Positions 17,954 to 25,699 of a DNA stretch of 64,000 nt are shown piece by piece. Positions within the stretch are counted from its first letter, which is position 1. Each line of letters begins with the position of its first letter. The translations under genes were made by a program, and so were the position numbers. Location of the stretch: contig CAWINK010000021.1 in assembly GCA_963837445.1 (NCBI GenBank), positions 434,001 to 498,000 on the forward strand, read 5' to 3'. This stretch comes from JACVRW01 sp963837445 (GTDB taxonomy: Bacteria > Actinomycetota > Thermoleophilia > Solirubrobacterales > Thermoleophilaceae). Under the pieces are notes generated by a model. The model saw only the letters and a list, made by a program, of their open reading frames with translations. It ran no database searches and was not told the origin of the DNA.

Positions 17954-18595
17954 CTAGTCCGGCGGGTTGGCCTGGTCAAGGGGCGGAGGCGCGTTGTCGG
18001 GCAGGCCCAGGTCGTGTGCCAGCGCAGCCCAGATCTCCCGGCGCGCGCGCTCAACGTCGAGGTCCCCGAACAGCGCCCGCACCCCGTATCCGTCGGCGAG
18101 CGCCAGGATCCGATCGGCGACTCGCTCAGCGTCCGCGGTCGCGGCCAGGTCGCCCCGCTCCACACCGGTAGCGATCGCCTCCACGAACCAGTCACGCATG
18201 CGCGCGTAGAGCCGCGCCGCTGTCGGGCGCATCTCCGGATGGCGGACCGCCCGCAGCCAGAGCTCGACCCAGAGGATCCAGTCGCGCTCGAGGATCCCTG
18301 GGTACGGCAGGCACTGGTCGATCATCGCGGCCAGGCGCTGGACGCTCTCGAGGGCGTCGCCCTCCCCGGCCCCGAGGCGTACGTCGCCGGCCAGCTCGAA
18401 CGAGTACTCGAGCGCCTGCTCGAGGAGGGCCTCGCGGGTCTCGAAGTGGTAGTGGACCAGCGAGGTCGAGACGCCCGCGTCCATCGCGATGCGGGCAATC
18501 CGGACCTCGTCGATGCCGTCGCGCGCGATCCGCTCCACGGCGGCGGCGAGTATGCGCTCGCGGGCGCCCCGCTCCGTCGCGGCCACGGGGGTCAT
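17954..18595 (-). CDS. TetR-family regulator, coupled to the second Rieske gene
   Basis: A 213-residue regulator with the HTH ILAAAVERIARDG, RIARIAMDAGVSTSLVHYHF and FETREALLEQAL. The C-terminal half resembles that of the neighbouring TetR (same pattern of ELWLRAVRHPEMR and ELWPRALRDPELA), so the two are probably paralogues. The ATG overlaps the Rieske stop by 4 bases, so it is cotranscribed with the oxygenase. It is a good candidate to bind the shared element at 19703 and 7433. Confidence 0.88.
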   Translation of the reverse strand: MTPVAATERGARERILAAAVERIARDGIDEVRIARIAMDAGVSTSLVHYHFETREALLEQALEYSFELAGDVRLGAGEGDALESVQRLAAMIDQCLPYPGILERDWILWVELWLRAVRHPEMRPTAARLYARMRDWFVEAIATGVERGDLAATADAERVADRILALADGYGVRALFGDLDVERARREIWAALAHDLGLPDNAPPPLDQANPPD

Positions 18596-19695
18596 GCGAG
18601 ATCCGCCCGGATCCGCTCGGCGAACCAGGCGATGGCCGCCTCGCGGTGCGAGAGCGGCCCCAGCTCGAGGCCGCGCGTCTCGAGACCGGCCTGCACGTTC
18701 GCCACCAGGTCGGCGTCCTCCTTGCCCACGAGCGTGTTCAGCCTGTTGTTCGCGAGCTGCGCGAGGCGGGTGCGCAGCCCGGCGCGCGGGTGGCGGTAGG
18801 CACACGCCTGATCGCGTGCGCGGAGTGGACCGTCCGGATTGATTCGCCAGGTCACGACCTGATCGGGATAGAGGTCGATGGTCGTATTGGGGTAGATCAT
18901 CACGTAGCGCCAGACGCGCCGGTCGTCCTCGCCCAGGCCTGGCATCGGTGAGACGAGCCGCTGGTAGGCCCGCTCCACCGGGTTTCCCGAGGGCTTGTCG
19001 CGCATGGGCGCCTCGAACCAGACCCAGCCGTCGTGGACCTCCACGTCGTAGCGCTTGTAGTCAAGCAGCCGCATCAGGCCCGGATGCGCGATCGGGACGT
19101 GGTAGCCCTCGTTGTAGTTGTCGATGACGATCTTCCAGTTCGCCGGCTGGGTGTTGTGCCACTCGCCGCAGGGGTCGAGCCGCTCGATGCCGTAGGGCTC
19201 GAGCCGCTCGGGCAGTCCGGCCACCTGCTCGGCGAGCGGCTGCGCGTGCACGTCGAGGTTCACGAAGACGAGCCCGCACATCGTCTCCACGCGCGCCGGG
19301 AAGAGCCCGAGCGTCGACTTGTCGAGTCCCCCGATCGAGCGCCCCTCCGGCACGCCGATCAGCTCGCCATCGGTTCGGTAGGTCCAGCCGTGATAGCGGC
19401 AGCGGATCGCCTTCCCACACTGGCCCGAGCCGCTGAGCAGGCGCGAACCGCGGTGGCGGCAGACGTTCCGGAACGCGCGCAGCTCGCCGTGCTCGTCGCG
19501 CAGCACGAGCACCGGCTGCGAGCCCGCGGTGCCGGTGAGGTAGTCGCCGGCGTTCGGGAGCTGCGCCACGTGGGCCACGAGCTGCCAGCTGCGGGCGAAG
19601 ATGCGTTCCTCCTCGAGCTCCGCGATCTCCGGGTCGCGGTAGTAGCGCGGCTCGAGCGCTGAGGCCAGTCGTGGAGCGGGTTCGGTGAGCGTCAC
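18592..19695 (-). CDS. Second Rieske-type oxygenase, alpha subunit
   Basis: A 367-residue paralogue of the first Rieske protein, clearly divergent from it. The [2Fe-2S] ligands are C79-x-H81 and C99-x2-H102 (CRHRG and CRYHGW). The iron site is E196, H199, H204 in NEGYHVPIAH, again with Glu as the bridging residue, as in carnitine- and choline-type monooxygenases. GTG 19695 has AGGA about 6 bases upstream. An in-frame extension upstream to 19869 would run across the promoter and into the opposite gene and looks non-coding. No reductase is encoded nearby; electrons must come from elsewhere. Confidence 0.85.
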   Translation of the reverse strand: MTLTEPAPRLASALEPRYYRDPEIAELEEERIFARSWQLVAHVAQLPNAGDYLTGTAGSQPVLVLRDEHGELRAFRNVCRHRGSRLLSGSGQCGKAIRCRYHGWTYRTDGELIGVPEGRSIGGLDKSTLGLFPARVETMCGLVFVNLDVHAQPLAEQVAGLPERLEPYGIERLDPCGEWHNTQPANWKIVIDNYNEGYHVPIAHPGLMRLLDYKRYDVEVHDGWVWFEAPMRDKPSGNPVERAYQRLVSPMPGLGEDDRRVWRYVMIYPNTTIDLYPDQVVTWRINPDGPLRARDQACAYRHPRAGLRTRLAQLANNRLNTLVGKEDADLVANVQAGLETRGLELGPLSHREAAIAWFAERIRADLA

Positions 19696-19702
19696 GCCAT
19701 TC

Positions 19703-19731
19703 CTGACTTTGTGATCAGTCGCATGATAACA
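19703..19731 (+). promoter_or_regulatory. Promoter with shared 27-bp island element, copy 2
   Basis: CTGACT (19703-19708), 16 bases and GATAAC (19725-19730) lie 8 bases before the GTG at 19739, exactly the geometry of the copy at 7433. The sequence contains TTATCA-N6-TGATCA on the minus strand, close to a dyad. It sits between the divergent Rieske and acyl-CoA dehydrogenase operons and could control both. Confidence 0.65.
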
Positions 19732-19738
19732 TGCCGCC

Positions 19739-20035
19739 GTGCGTCCATTCGGCGCCCGCCACACATGGCTCTCCATCACCCCCGAACCCGAGCTGGAGCT
19801 GCCCGAGGCGCTCGCAACTCTGCACGCGGGCGGGCCTCCTTCCGCCGGTCTCGTGGAGCGCGAGCGCACGCGCGCCGAGCGGCTCGTGACGCGCGGGACC
19901 AGGCGTGCCTGGCGGCGCTATCTCGCCGAGGCGCTGGCGCTGGCCGCGGGCTCGGAGGATCTGGCCGTGGCTGAGGCCCGCGCGGTCGTAGAGGACGTCG
20001 TCCACAACCACAACCAGCTGGAGCTCGCGCTATGA
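19739..20035 (+). CDS. Small protein of unknown function, first gene of the CoA operon
   Basis: 98 residues, not recognised. It is rich in Ala, Glu, Leu and Arg and likely helical (LVTRGTRRAWRRYLAEALAL), with an acidic end and two His-Asn pairs (VVHNHNQLELAL). Support for it being a gene is positional: GTG 19739 stands at the same spacing from the shared promoter element as the aminotransferase start, and its stop overlaps the next ATG by 4 bases. It may be a partner or stabiliser of the dehydrogenase. Confidence 0.55.
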   Translation: MRPFGARHTWLSITPEPELELPEALATLHAGGPPSAGLVERERTRAERLVTRGTRRAWRRYLAEALALAAGSEDLAVAEARAVVEDVVHNHNQLELAL

Positions 20036-21234
20036 CAATCGCCCCCGTCGCCCCAGCCGCCCGATCGGCGGCCGACTTCACACCCGAACAGCTCGAGCTG
20101 CGCGAGCGGGCGCGACGGTTCGTCGACGAGATCCTGATCCCGAACGAGGAGCTCGCCGAGCGCTCCGGCGGACAGATCCCGGACGAGCTGAGGGCGCGGA
20201 TCAAGAGCGAGGCTGTCGAGGCACGGCTATCGGGCGGGCTCCACGCGGTGGAGCACGGCGGACAGGGCTGGTCGAAGGTCGAGTGGTTCCTCGTCGAGGA
20301 GCAGCTCGGGCGCTCGACGAACGCGCTCTCGTGGCACATGCCGGGTGCCTACAACGTGCTCGGGAGCGGCTCGCCCGAGCAGATCGAGCGCTACCTCAAG
20401 CCGGCGCTGCGCGGCGAGCTGCACGACGCGTACGCGGTCACGGAGGCCGAGGCCGGCTCCGATCCCTCGCGCATCGAGACCACGGCACGCCGCACCGAGG
20501 GCGGCTGGGTCATCGACGGCGAGAAGTGGTTCGTGACCTACGGCGACGTGGCGAGCGTCTACATCGTGATGGCGAACGCCCTCGTGGACGGCGAGCAGTT
20601 GCCGACCCTCTTCCTTGTCGATCGCCAGCTCGACGGGATCGAGGTGATCGACGACCCGCCGTTCACCCATAGCTATCCGCACGGCCACCCCACGATCCGC
20701 TTCAACGCGGTGGAGGTCGGCGACGGCGCCGTGATCGGCGGCGTCGGCGGTGGGGACGACCTCCAGCGCTCGTGGTTCACCGAGGAGCGCCTCGGCATCG
20801 CCGCGCGCGGGGTGGGCTCGATGTGGCGGCTGATCGAGGAGACCACGGCGTGGGCCATCGAGCGCGAGCAGGGCGGCCATCGGATCATCGACTACCAGGG
20901 CGTCTCCTTCCCGCTGGCCGACTCCGCCGCCGACGCCGCGGCGGGCCGGCTGCTGGCGATCGAGGTCGCCCGCCTGGCCGACGCGGGCGCCGATCCGAAG
21001 GTCGTGCACGCCAAGGCCTCGATCGCGAAGCTGTTCGTGAGCGAGGCCGCCAACCGCTGCGCCGACCGCTGCCTCCAGATCTTCGGCGGACGCGGCTACA
21101 TGCGCACCAATGTGGCCGAGCGCTTCTTCCGCGAGCTGCGCGTGGACCGCATCTGGGAGGGCACGAGCGAGATCCAGCGGCTGATCATCGCCCGCGCCCT
21201 CGAGCGCCGTGGCGTGGAGCGCACGCTGCACTGA
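20032..21234 (+). CDS. Acyl-CoA dehydrogenase
   Basis: A 400-residue flavoenzyme of the ACAD family. Visible signatures are the FAD/substrate segment AVTEAEAGSDPSRIETTARR, KWFVTYGD, the helix QIFGGRGYMRTNVAERFFRELR and the catalytic-base region IWEGTSEIQ. It introduces a trans-2,3 double bond into an acyl-CoA and passes electrons to ETF. Here it is coupled to a CoA ligase that could form its substrate, an arrangement similar in logic to carnitine or gamma-butyrobetaine CoA pathways. The substrate is not defined. The TGATG junction couples it to the next gene. Confidence 0.9.
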   Translation: MTIAPVAPAARSAADFTPEQLELRERARRFVDEILIPNEELAERSGGQIPDELRARIKSEAVEARLSGGLHAVEHGGQGWSKVEWFLVEEQLGRSTNALSWHMPGAYNVLGSGSPEQIERYLKPALRGELHDAYAVTEAEAGSDPSRIETTARRTEGGWVIDGEKWFVTYGDVASVYIVMANALVDGEQLPTLFLVDRQLDGIEVIDDPPFTHSYPHGHPTIRFNAVEVGDGAVIGGVGGGDDLQRSWFTEERLGIAARGVGSMWRLIEETTAWAIEREQGGHRIIDYQGVSFPLADSAADAAAGRLLAIEVARLADAGADPKVVHAKASIAKLFVSEAANRCADRCLQIFGGRGYMRTNVAERFFRELRVDRIWEGTSEIQRLIIARALERRGVERTLH

Positions 21235-23729
21235 TGGATCTCACCCGGCTGCTGCGGCCGCGCAGCGTGGCGGTGGTCGGCGCAAGCGAGCGCGACGACT
21301 CGTATGCGGGCGAGACGCTCCTGAACCTGCGCGCTGGCGGCTTTGCCGGGCCGGTGTGGGGCGTCAATCCGGGGCGCTCTGAGGCGCACGGCTTCCCCTG
21401 CTTCCCGTCGCTCTCGGAACTGCCGGAGGTGCCCGACGCCGTGGTCGTGGGCATCCCGGCGGCGGGTGTGCCGGACGTGGTGGAGGAGGCCGGTGCGCTC
21501 GGCTGTGGCGGCGCCGTGGTGTACGGCGCGGGCTTCGGCGAGGTGGCGCTGGGCGCGGACCACGAGCGCATGCTGCGCGCGGCCGCGGCGCGGCATTCGC
21601 TCCCTGTCTGTGGCCCGAACGGGAACGGGATCGTGGCGCTGCACTCGCGAGCGGCGCTGTGGGGCGACACTCTGCGGACGCTCGAGGCGGGCTCCGTTGC
21701 GCTCGTGTCGCAGAGCGGCAACGTCGCCGTGAACGCACTGGCGGCCAGACGCGGCATCCGCTTCCACACGGTGGTCTCGTGCGGCAACTCGGTCGCCGTC
21801 GACCCGGCCGAGTGGATGGCGGCCCTCGCGCGCGACGACACGGTGCGCTCGATCGCGCTGTACCTGGAGGCGGACGGCGATGGCGCCCTGCTGTGCGAGG
21901 CCCTGGCCGAGTGCGCCGAGCGCGGTGTGCGCGTGGCGGTGCTGAAGGTGGGCGAGTCGAGCGCCGGCGCGGCCGCCGCCGCCGCGCACACGGGCGCGGT
22001 GGCGGGCGACCAGCGCGTGTTCCGCGCGCTGGTCGAGGAGGCGGGCGCGGCCTGGGCGGAGGACGTGCACGACCTGCTGGAGATCGCGAAGTGCCTCGCG
22101 GTGCCGGGGGCGTCAGGGGCCTCGGGGCTCGCGATTCTCACCTGTTCCGGGGGCGACTCGGCGCTCGCGGCGGACGAGTGCGCGCGGCTCGGACTGCGGC
22201 TGCCGCCGCTCGGCGCTGACACCGCGGCGCGTCTGCGCGCGCTGCTCCCCGATGCCGCCACGGTCGGCAACCCGCTCGACTACACGGCGCTGATCTGGGG
22301 CGACGTAGAGCTGCTCAGCGACATCGTCGTGACCGTCGGGCACGACCCGTCGATCGATCGGGTCCTGATCTTCTACGACCAGGCCACGGACGCCGGGCGC
22401 GGAGGGTCGTGGGCCGCGGTGCGCGAGGGGATCCGCCTGGGCGCATCACGCTGCCCGGTGCCGGTGATGGTCTCCTCCACCCTCCCGGAACTGCTTGACG
22501 AGGACGCCGCCCTGGCCTTCATCGACGCGGGTGTTCCCGCGGTGGCCGGCCTCCGAACCGGCCTGACATGCGCCGCGGCGCTCCTCACGCCCCCGGCGGA
22601 CCCCGCCCGCCTGCGCGCGATCGCCTCGGCAGCGCGCGCCGGAGCCGCGCACGCGTCGGCAGCCGCCAGCGGCCGGCGCTGGCTCCCGGAGCACGAGGCC
22701 AAAGAGCTCGTGCGCCACGCGGGTCTCCCGGTGGTGGACGGCCGGCTCGTCTCCGGTGAGGACGACGCCGCCGTGGCTCTCTCCGAGCTGGGCGGTCACG
22801 TTGCGGTCAAGCTGAGCGCGCCCTCGCTGCAGCACAAGGCAGACCTTGGGGCCCTGTTCCTCGACGTGCGCACCGAGGAGGCGGTGAGGGCGGCTCACCG
22901 CGACCTCGCCAAGCTCGGGATCGAGGGCGCCGAGGTGCTCGTGGAGCGCATGGCGCCACCCGGCGCAGAGCTGCTCGTGGCCGCGCGCGCGGACGCCGTG
23001 GTGCCCTGTCTCGTGGTCGGCGCCGGCGGCGTCTGGACCGAGGCGCTCGACGACGCGGCGATCGTGCCGCTTCCCGCGACACCCGAGCGAGTGGAGGCGA
23101 CCCTCCGCACCCTGCACGCCGCCGCGCTCTTCACCGGCGGCCGCGGCCGTCCCGCTCTTGACGTGTCGGCGGCCGCACGGCTCGCCGCGGCGGCCGGCGA
23201 GCTCCTGCTCTCGAGCGGGCTGGAGCTGCTCGAGCTGAACCCGGTGCTGGTGCACGACCACGGCGCGATCGCCGTGGATGCGGTGGCGTTAGGTTTCGCG
23301 CGAATGGTCGAGGACGAGGCCGACATCGAGATCGGTTACTACGAAGGACCGCTCGTGTCACTCATCGCCGGACTCCAGGATGCGAGGCTCGAGGGCTCGC
23401 TCCTTGGCTTGGATGGCGATTCCAGGGAGCTCAAGAGCCTCATCGAGGCGCGCACCACGAACCGGCCCGACCTCCAGAAGACGAACGGTCGCCTCCGCTG
23501 GCTGCCGATCGAGCCCGACACCCTCCGGATCATTCGCGACATGCTCGAGCACCATGCCGATCCCGAGATCGCCATCGAGATCCAGGTGCGCGACGACGAG
23601 GGCTGCCTGGTCTGGGCGCCCGACGTGGGGTACAACGAGATCTGGGTCAGCCGCCGGCTTCCCGAGCAGTCCGTGAACGCCCTCTGTGCCGCCCTCGGCG
23701 ATGGCCTTCGTCGTTCGCCGAAGCCCTGA
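21234..23729 (+). CDS. ADP-forming acyl-CoA synthetase with an extra C-terminal domain
   Basis: 831 residues. Order: CoA-binding Rossmann domain (RPRSVAVVGASERDDSYAG), succinyl-CoA-ligase-like domains (CGPNGNGIVALHSRAALWGD, SQSGNVAVN, TLRTLEAG) with the phosphohistidine-type region near AAAHTGAVAGD, then the ATP-grasp_5 domain from about residue 480 (WLPEHEAKELVRHAGLPVVDG, VAVKLSAPSLQHKADLG, LELNPVLV). Family members end soon after this last motif, near 700 residues. Here the frame continues through an ATG at 23304 into ~135 more residues (IGYYEGPLVSLIAGLQDARL and onward) that I do not recognise. This may be a fusion or the read-through of a formerly separate small gene. Confidence 0.87.
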   Translation: MDLTRLLRPRSVAVVGASERDDSYAGETLLNLRAGGFAGPVWGVNPGRSEAHGFPCFPSLSELPEVPDAVVVGIPAAGVPDVVEEAGALGCGGAVVYGAGFGEVALGADHERMLRAAAARHSLPVCGPNGNGIVALHSRAALWGDTLRTLEAGSVALVSQSGNVAVNALAARRGIRFHTVVSCGNSVAVDPAEWMAALARDDTVRSIALYLEADGDGALLCEALAECAERGVRVAVLKVGESSAGAAAAAAHTGAVAGDQRVFRALVEEAGAAWAEDVHDLLEIAKCLAVPGASGASGLAILTCSGGDSALAADECARLGLRLPPLGADTAARLRALLPDAATVGNPLDYTALIWGDVELLSDIVVTVGHDPSIDRVLIFYDQATDAGRGGSWAAVREGIRLGASRCPVPVMVSSTLPELLDEDAALAFIDAGVPAVAGLRTGLTCAAALLTPPADPARLRAIASAARAGAAHASAAASGRRWLPEHEAKELVRHAGLPVVDGRLVSGEDDAAVALSELGGHVAVKLSAPSLQHKADLGALFLDVRTEEAVRAAHRDLAKLGIEGAEVLVERMAPPGAELLVAARADAVVPCLVVGAGGVWTEALDDAAIVPLPATPERVEATLRTLHAAALFTGGRGRPALDVSAAARLAAAAGELLLSSGLELLELNPVLVHDHGAIAVDAVALGFARMVEDEADIEIGYYEGPLVSLIAGLQDARLEGSLLGLDGDSRELKSLIEARTTNRPDLQKTNGRLRWLPIEPDTLRIIRDMLEHHADPEIAIEIQVRDDEGCLVWAPDVGYNEIWVSRRLPEQSVNALCAALGDGLRRSPKP

Positions 23730-23732
23730 CCG

Positions 23733-24535
23733 ATGAGGACGATCGTCGTCGGGGCCGGCCTGGCGGGGCTCGTCGCGGCCGACGAGCTCGCCCGCGGCCC
23801 CCGAACGGCGCGGTGGTGGAGATGGGCGCCGAGTTGTGGGACAAGGGCATGCGTTATGGCCGGCGTGACCCGAAGGGCGGCATCGGCACGACGCGCGAGG
23901 AGCTGGCGGCGGCGGTAGCCGAGGTGGAGCGCGCGCTCGCCGGGGGCGGGGGCGGCGTGAGCGCCATCGACTTCCTGAACGGGCTCGACATCCCGGCCGG
24001 CGCTCGCGAGGCCGTCCTCGCGCGCGTGGAGATCCGAGCGCCAACTCGGCCGACCGGGTGGCGGCAGCCGACCTCGTGGGCGTCGCGCACATCGACGACG
24101 AGCCCGCGCCGGGCATCGCCGGCGGCAACCAGCGGCTCGCGCTCGCGCTCGCGCGGGCGGCTGAGCCCCACGCGGACGCCTGCGTGATCGCCGAGCCGGC
24201 AAGCGTCCTCGACCATAATCGGGGGGTCTGGCGCTTTCCGTTGCGAAATGGAAACAAAAAGCGCCACACCCGTGCCGAAGGCGGCCTGGCCCGCCGAGCC
24301 GGCGAAGGCGCTCACCACGGGCTGGGTGCGGCCGCCGTCGCCGCTGGCGGTCCAGCACCAGTAGCGCTCGGGCACGTTCATCACAGCCCGAGCGCATCGG
24401 CGAGCGGGCTCGGGAGGCGGCCCGCTTGCGTTCGCAGGCGAGCACATCGCCGGGCGCTACGCCGCGCGGATGGAGGGCGCTATCCGGAGCGGGCAGCGCG
24501 CTGCCCGCTCGCTGATGCGCCGATCGAACTCGTGA
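23733..24535 (+). pseudogene. Decayed flavin monoamine oxidase gene with an internal inversion
   Basis: Pieces of an amine oxidase appear in order but in several frames. The FAD motif IVVGAGLAGLVAADELARG is at 23739. A segment reading LWDKGMRYGRR, GGIGTTREEL and DIPAGAREAVLARVEI follows, then, after a frame change, SANSADRVAAADL and GGNQRLALALARA. The family motif VMNVPERYWCWTAS with TQPVVSAFAGS is present on the opposite strand (24280-24387). The C-terminus LAFAGEHIAGRYAARMEGA (24425-24481) returns to the plus strand. Deletions remove the arginine after the FAD motif and the substrate domain. It is 3 bp after the CoA ligase and overlaps the convergent GT4 gene by 56 bp. Confidence 0.85.
24229..24266. 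other. Hairpin inside the amine oxidase pseudogene
   Basis: TGGCGCTTTCCGTT pairs with a downstream AATGGAAAC...AGCGCCA around a GCGA loop, with a small AAAA bulge. It lies just outside the inverted segment, so it may mark a rearrangement junction, or act as a terminator of the operon. Confidence 0.4.
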
Positions 24536-25694
24536 CCTCGCTGTAGACGCCCGCCACCTGGCGGGCCACGTCCGCCCAATCGAAGCTGAGCACGTGCTCG
24601 GAGGCCTCGGCCACCAGGCGGTCGCGCAGCTCCTCGTCGGTGAGCAGGCGCTCCGCCATCGTTGCGAGCGAGCCGGGGTCGCGCGAGCGGAAGCGCAGGC
24701 CCACGTCCTCGTTCGGGACCACCTCGCGCAGGCCGCCCGTGTCGGCCACGAGGCAGGGGCAGCCGGATGCCATGGCCTCGAGCGCCACGAGCCCGAACGG
24801 CTCGTAGATCGACGGCACCACTGTCAGGTCGGCGATGCGGTAGAGCGAGTGCAGCACGTCGTCGCCGATCCAGCCGAGGAACGTGCCGTGCTCGTCGAGG
24901 CCGAGCCCGCTGGCCTGGTCGCGCAGCTCCTCCTCGGCGGTGCCCGAGCCGGCCACGAGGAAGCGCACGTTCCCCACCCGCTCGATCAGCCCGGGCAGGG
25001 CCTCGAGCGCCAGCTGGAAGCCCTTCTCGTAGACGAGCCTGCCCACGAGCAGGACGAGCCGCTCGTCGGGTGCGGCAAAGCGCGCCCGCAGGGTGTCGAG
25101 GTCGTCCACCGGCACGAGCTCGGAGGGGTCGATCCCGTTCGAGATCACGTTCACGCGGCTCTCCTCGAGCCCGTAGATGTCGGCCACGTGCTCGCGCATG
25201 TACGAGGAGCAGGTGATCAGCCGATCCGCTCGATTGGCCATCCAGCACTCGACGCCGTGGATGTAGGACTGCGGGTGCTTGTCGACCCAGCCCTGGTGGC
25301 GGCCGTACTCCGTGGCATGGATCGTGACCACGAGCGGCGCGCGGAAGCGCTTCGCGAGGTGGTCGCCGGCGGAGGCCACGAGCCAGTCGTGGCCGTGCAC
25401 GACGTCGAAGTCGTAGCGGTCCCCCACCTCGACGCCCGCGGCGAGCATGTCCGAGTTCATGTGCTCGATCCAGGCCACGAACTCGCTCAGGTCACGCGGG
25501 CGCTCCGGCTCGCGGACGCGGTGCACGAGCACCCCGCCCACCTCCTCCTCGGCGGGATCCTCCTCGCGCCCGCGGGCGAGCACGTGCACGTCCACGCCCT
25601 GCGCCGCCAGGTTCTCGGCCAGCTTGCGCACGTGCCGCGCGAGCCCGCCCTCGATCAGTGGCGGGTACTCCCAGGACAGGATCAGGACGCGCAT
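24480..25694 (-). CDS. GT4 glycogen-synthase-like alpha-glucosyltransferase (Rv3032-like)
   Basis: 404 residues with the GT-B fold. The N-terminal donor-side motif is SWEYPPLIEGGLARHV, VVHGHDWL follows, VLLVGRLVYEKGFQLALEAL opens the C-terminal Rossmann domain, and EPFGLVALEAMASGCP is the nucleotide-sugar binding E-x7-E signature. Family members elongate alpha-1,4-glucans from ADP- or UDP-glucose. The adjacent GH57 enzyme and methyltransferase reproduce the Rv3030-Rv3031-Rv3032 set that makes methylglucose lipopolysaccharide in mycobacteria, so that function or plain glycogen synthesis are the two options. Confidence 0.88.
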   Translation of the reverse strand: MRVLILSWEYPPLIEGGLARHVRKLAENLAAQGVDVHVLARGREEDPAEEEVGGVLVHRVREPERPRDLSEFVAWIEHMNSDMLAAGVEVGDRYDFDVVHGHDWLVASAGDHLAKRFRAPLVVTIHATEYGRHQGWVDKHPQSYIHGVECWMANRADRLITCSSYMREHVADIYGLEESRVNVISNGIDPSELVPVDDLDTLRARFAAPDERLVLLVGRLVYEKGFQLALEALPGLIERVGNVRFLVAGSGTAEEELRDQASGLGLDEHGTFLGWIGDDVLHSLYRIADLTVVPSIYEPFGLVALEAMASGCPCLVADTGGLREVVPNEDVGLRFRSRDPGSLATMAERLLTDEELRDRLVAEASEHVLSFDWADVARQVAGVYSEVTSSIGASASGQRAARSG

Positions 25695-25699
25695 CTTGT

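Noticed and set aside
19739..19869. Upstream extension of the second Rieske gene to 19869
   Set aside because: It would cover the shared promoter element and the start of the divergent gene, and the extra residues are Ser/Arg/Gly-rich without family similarity.
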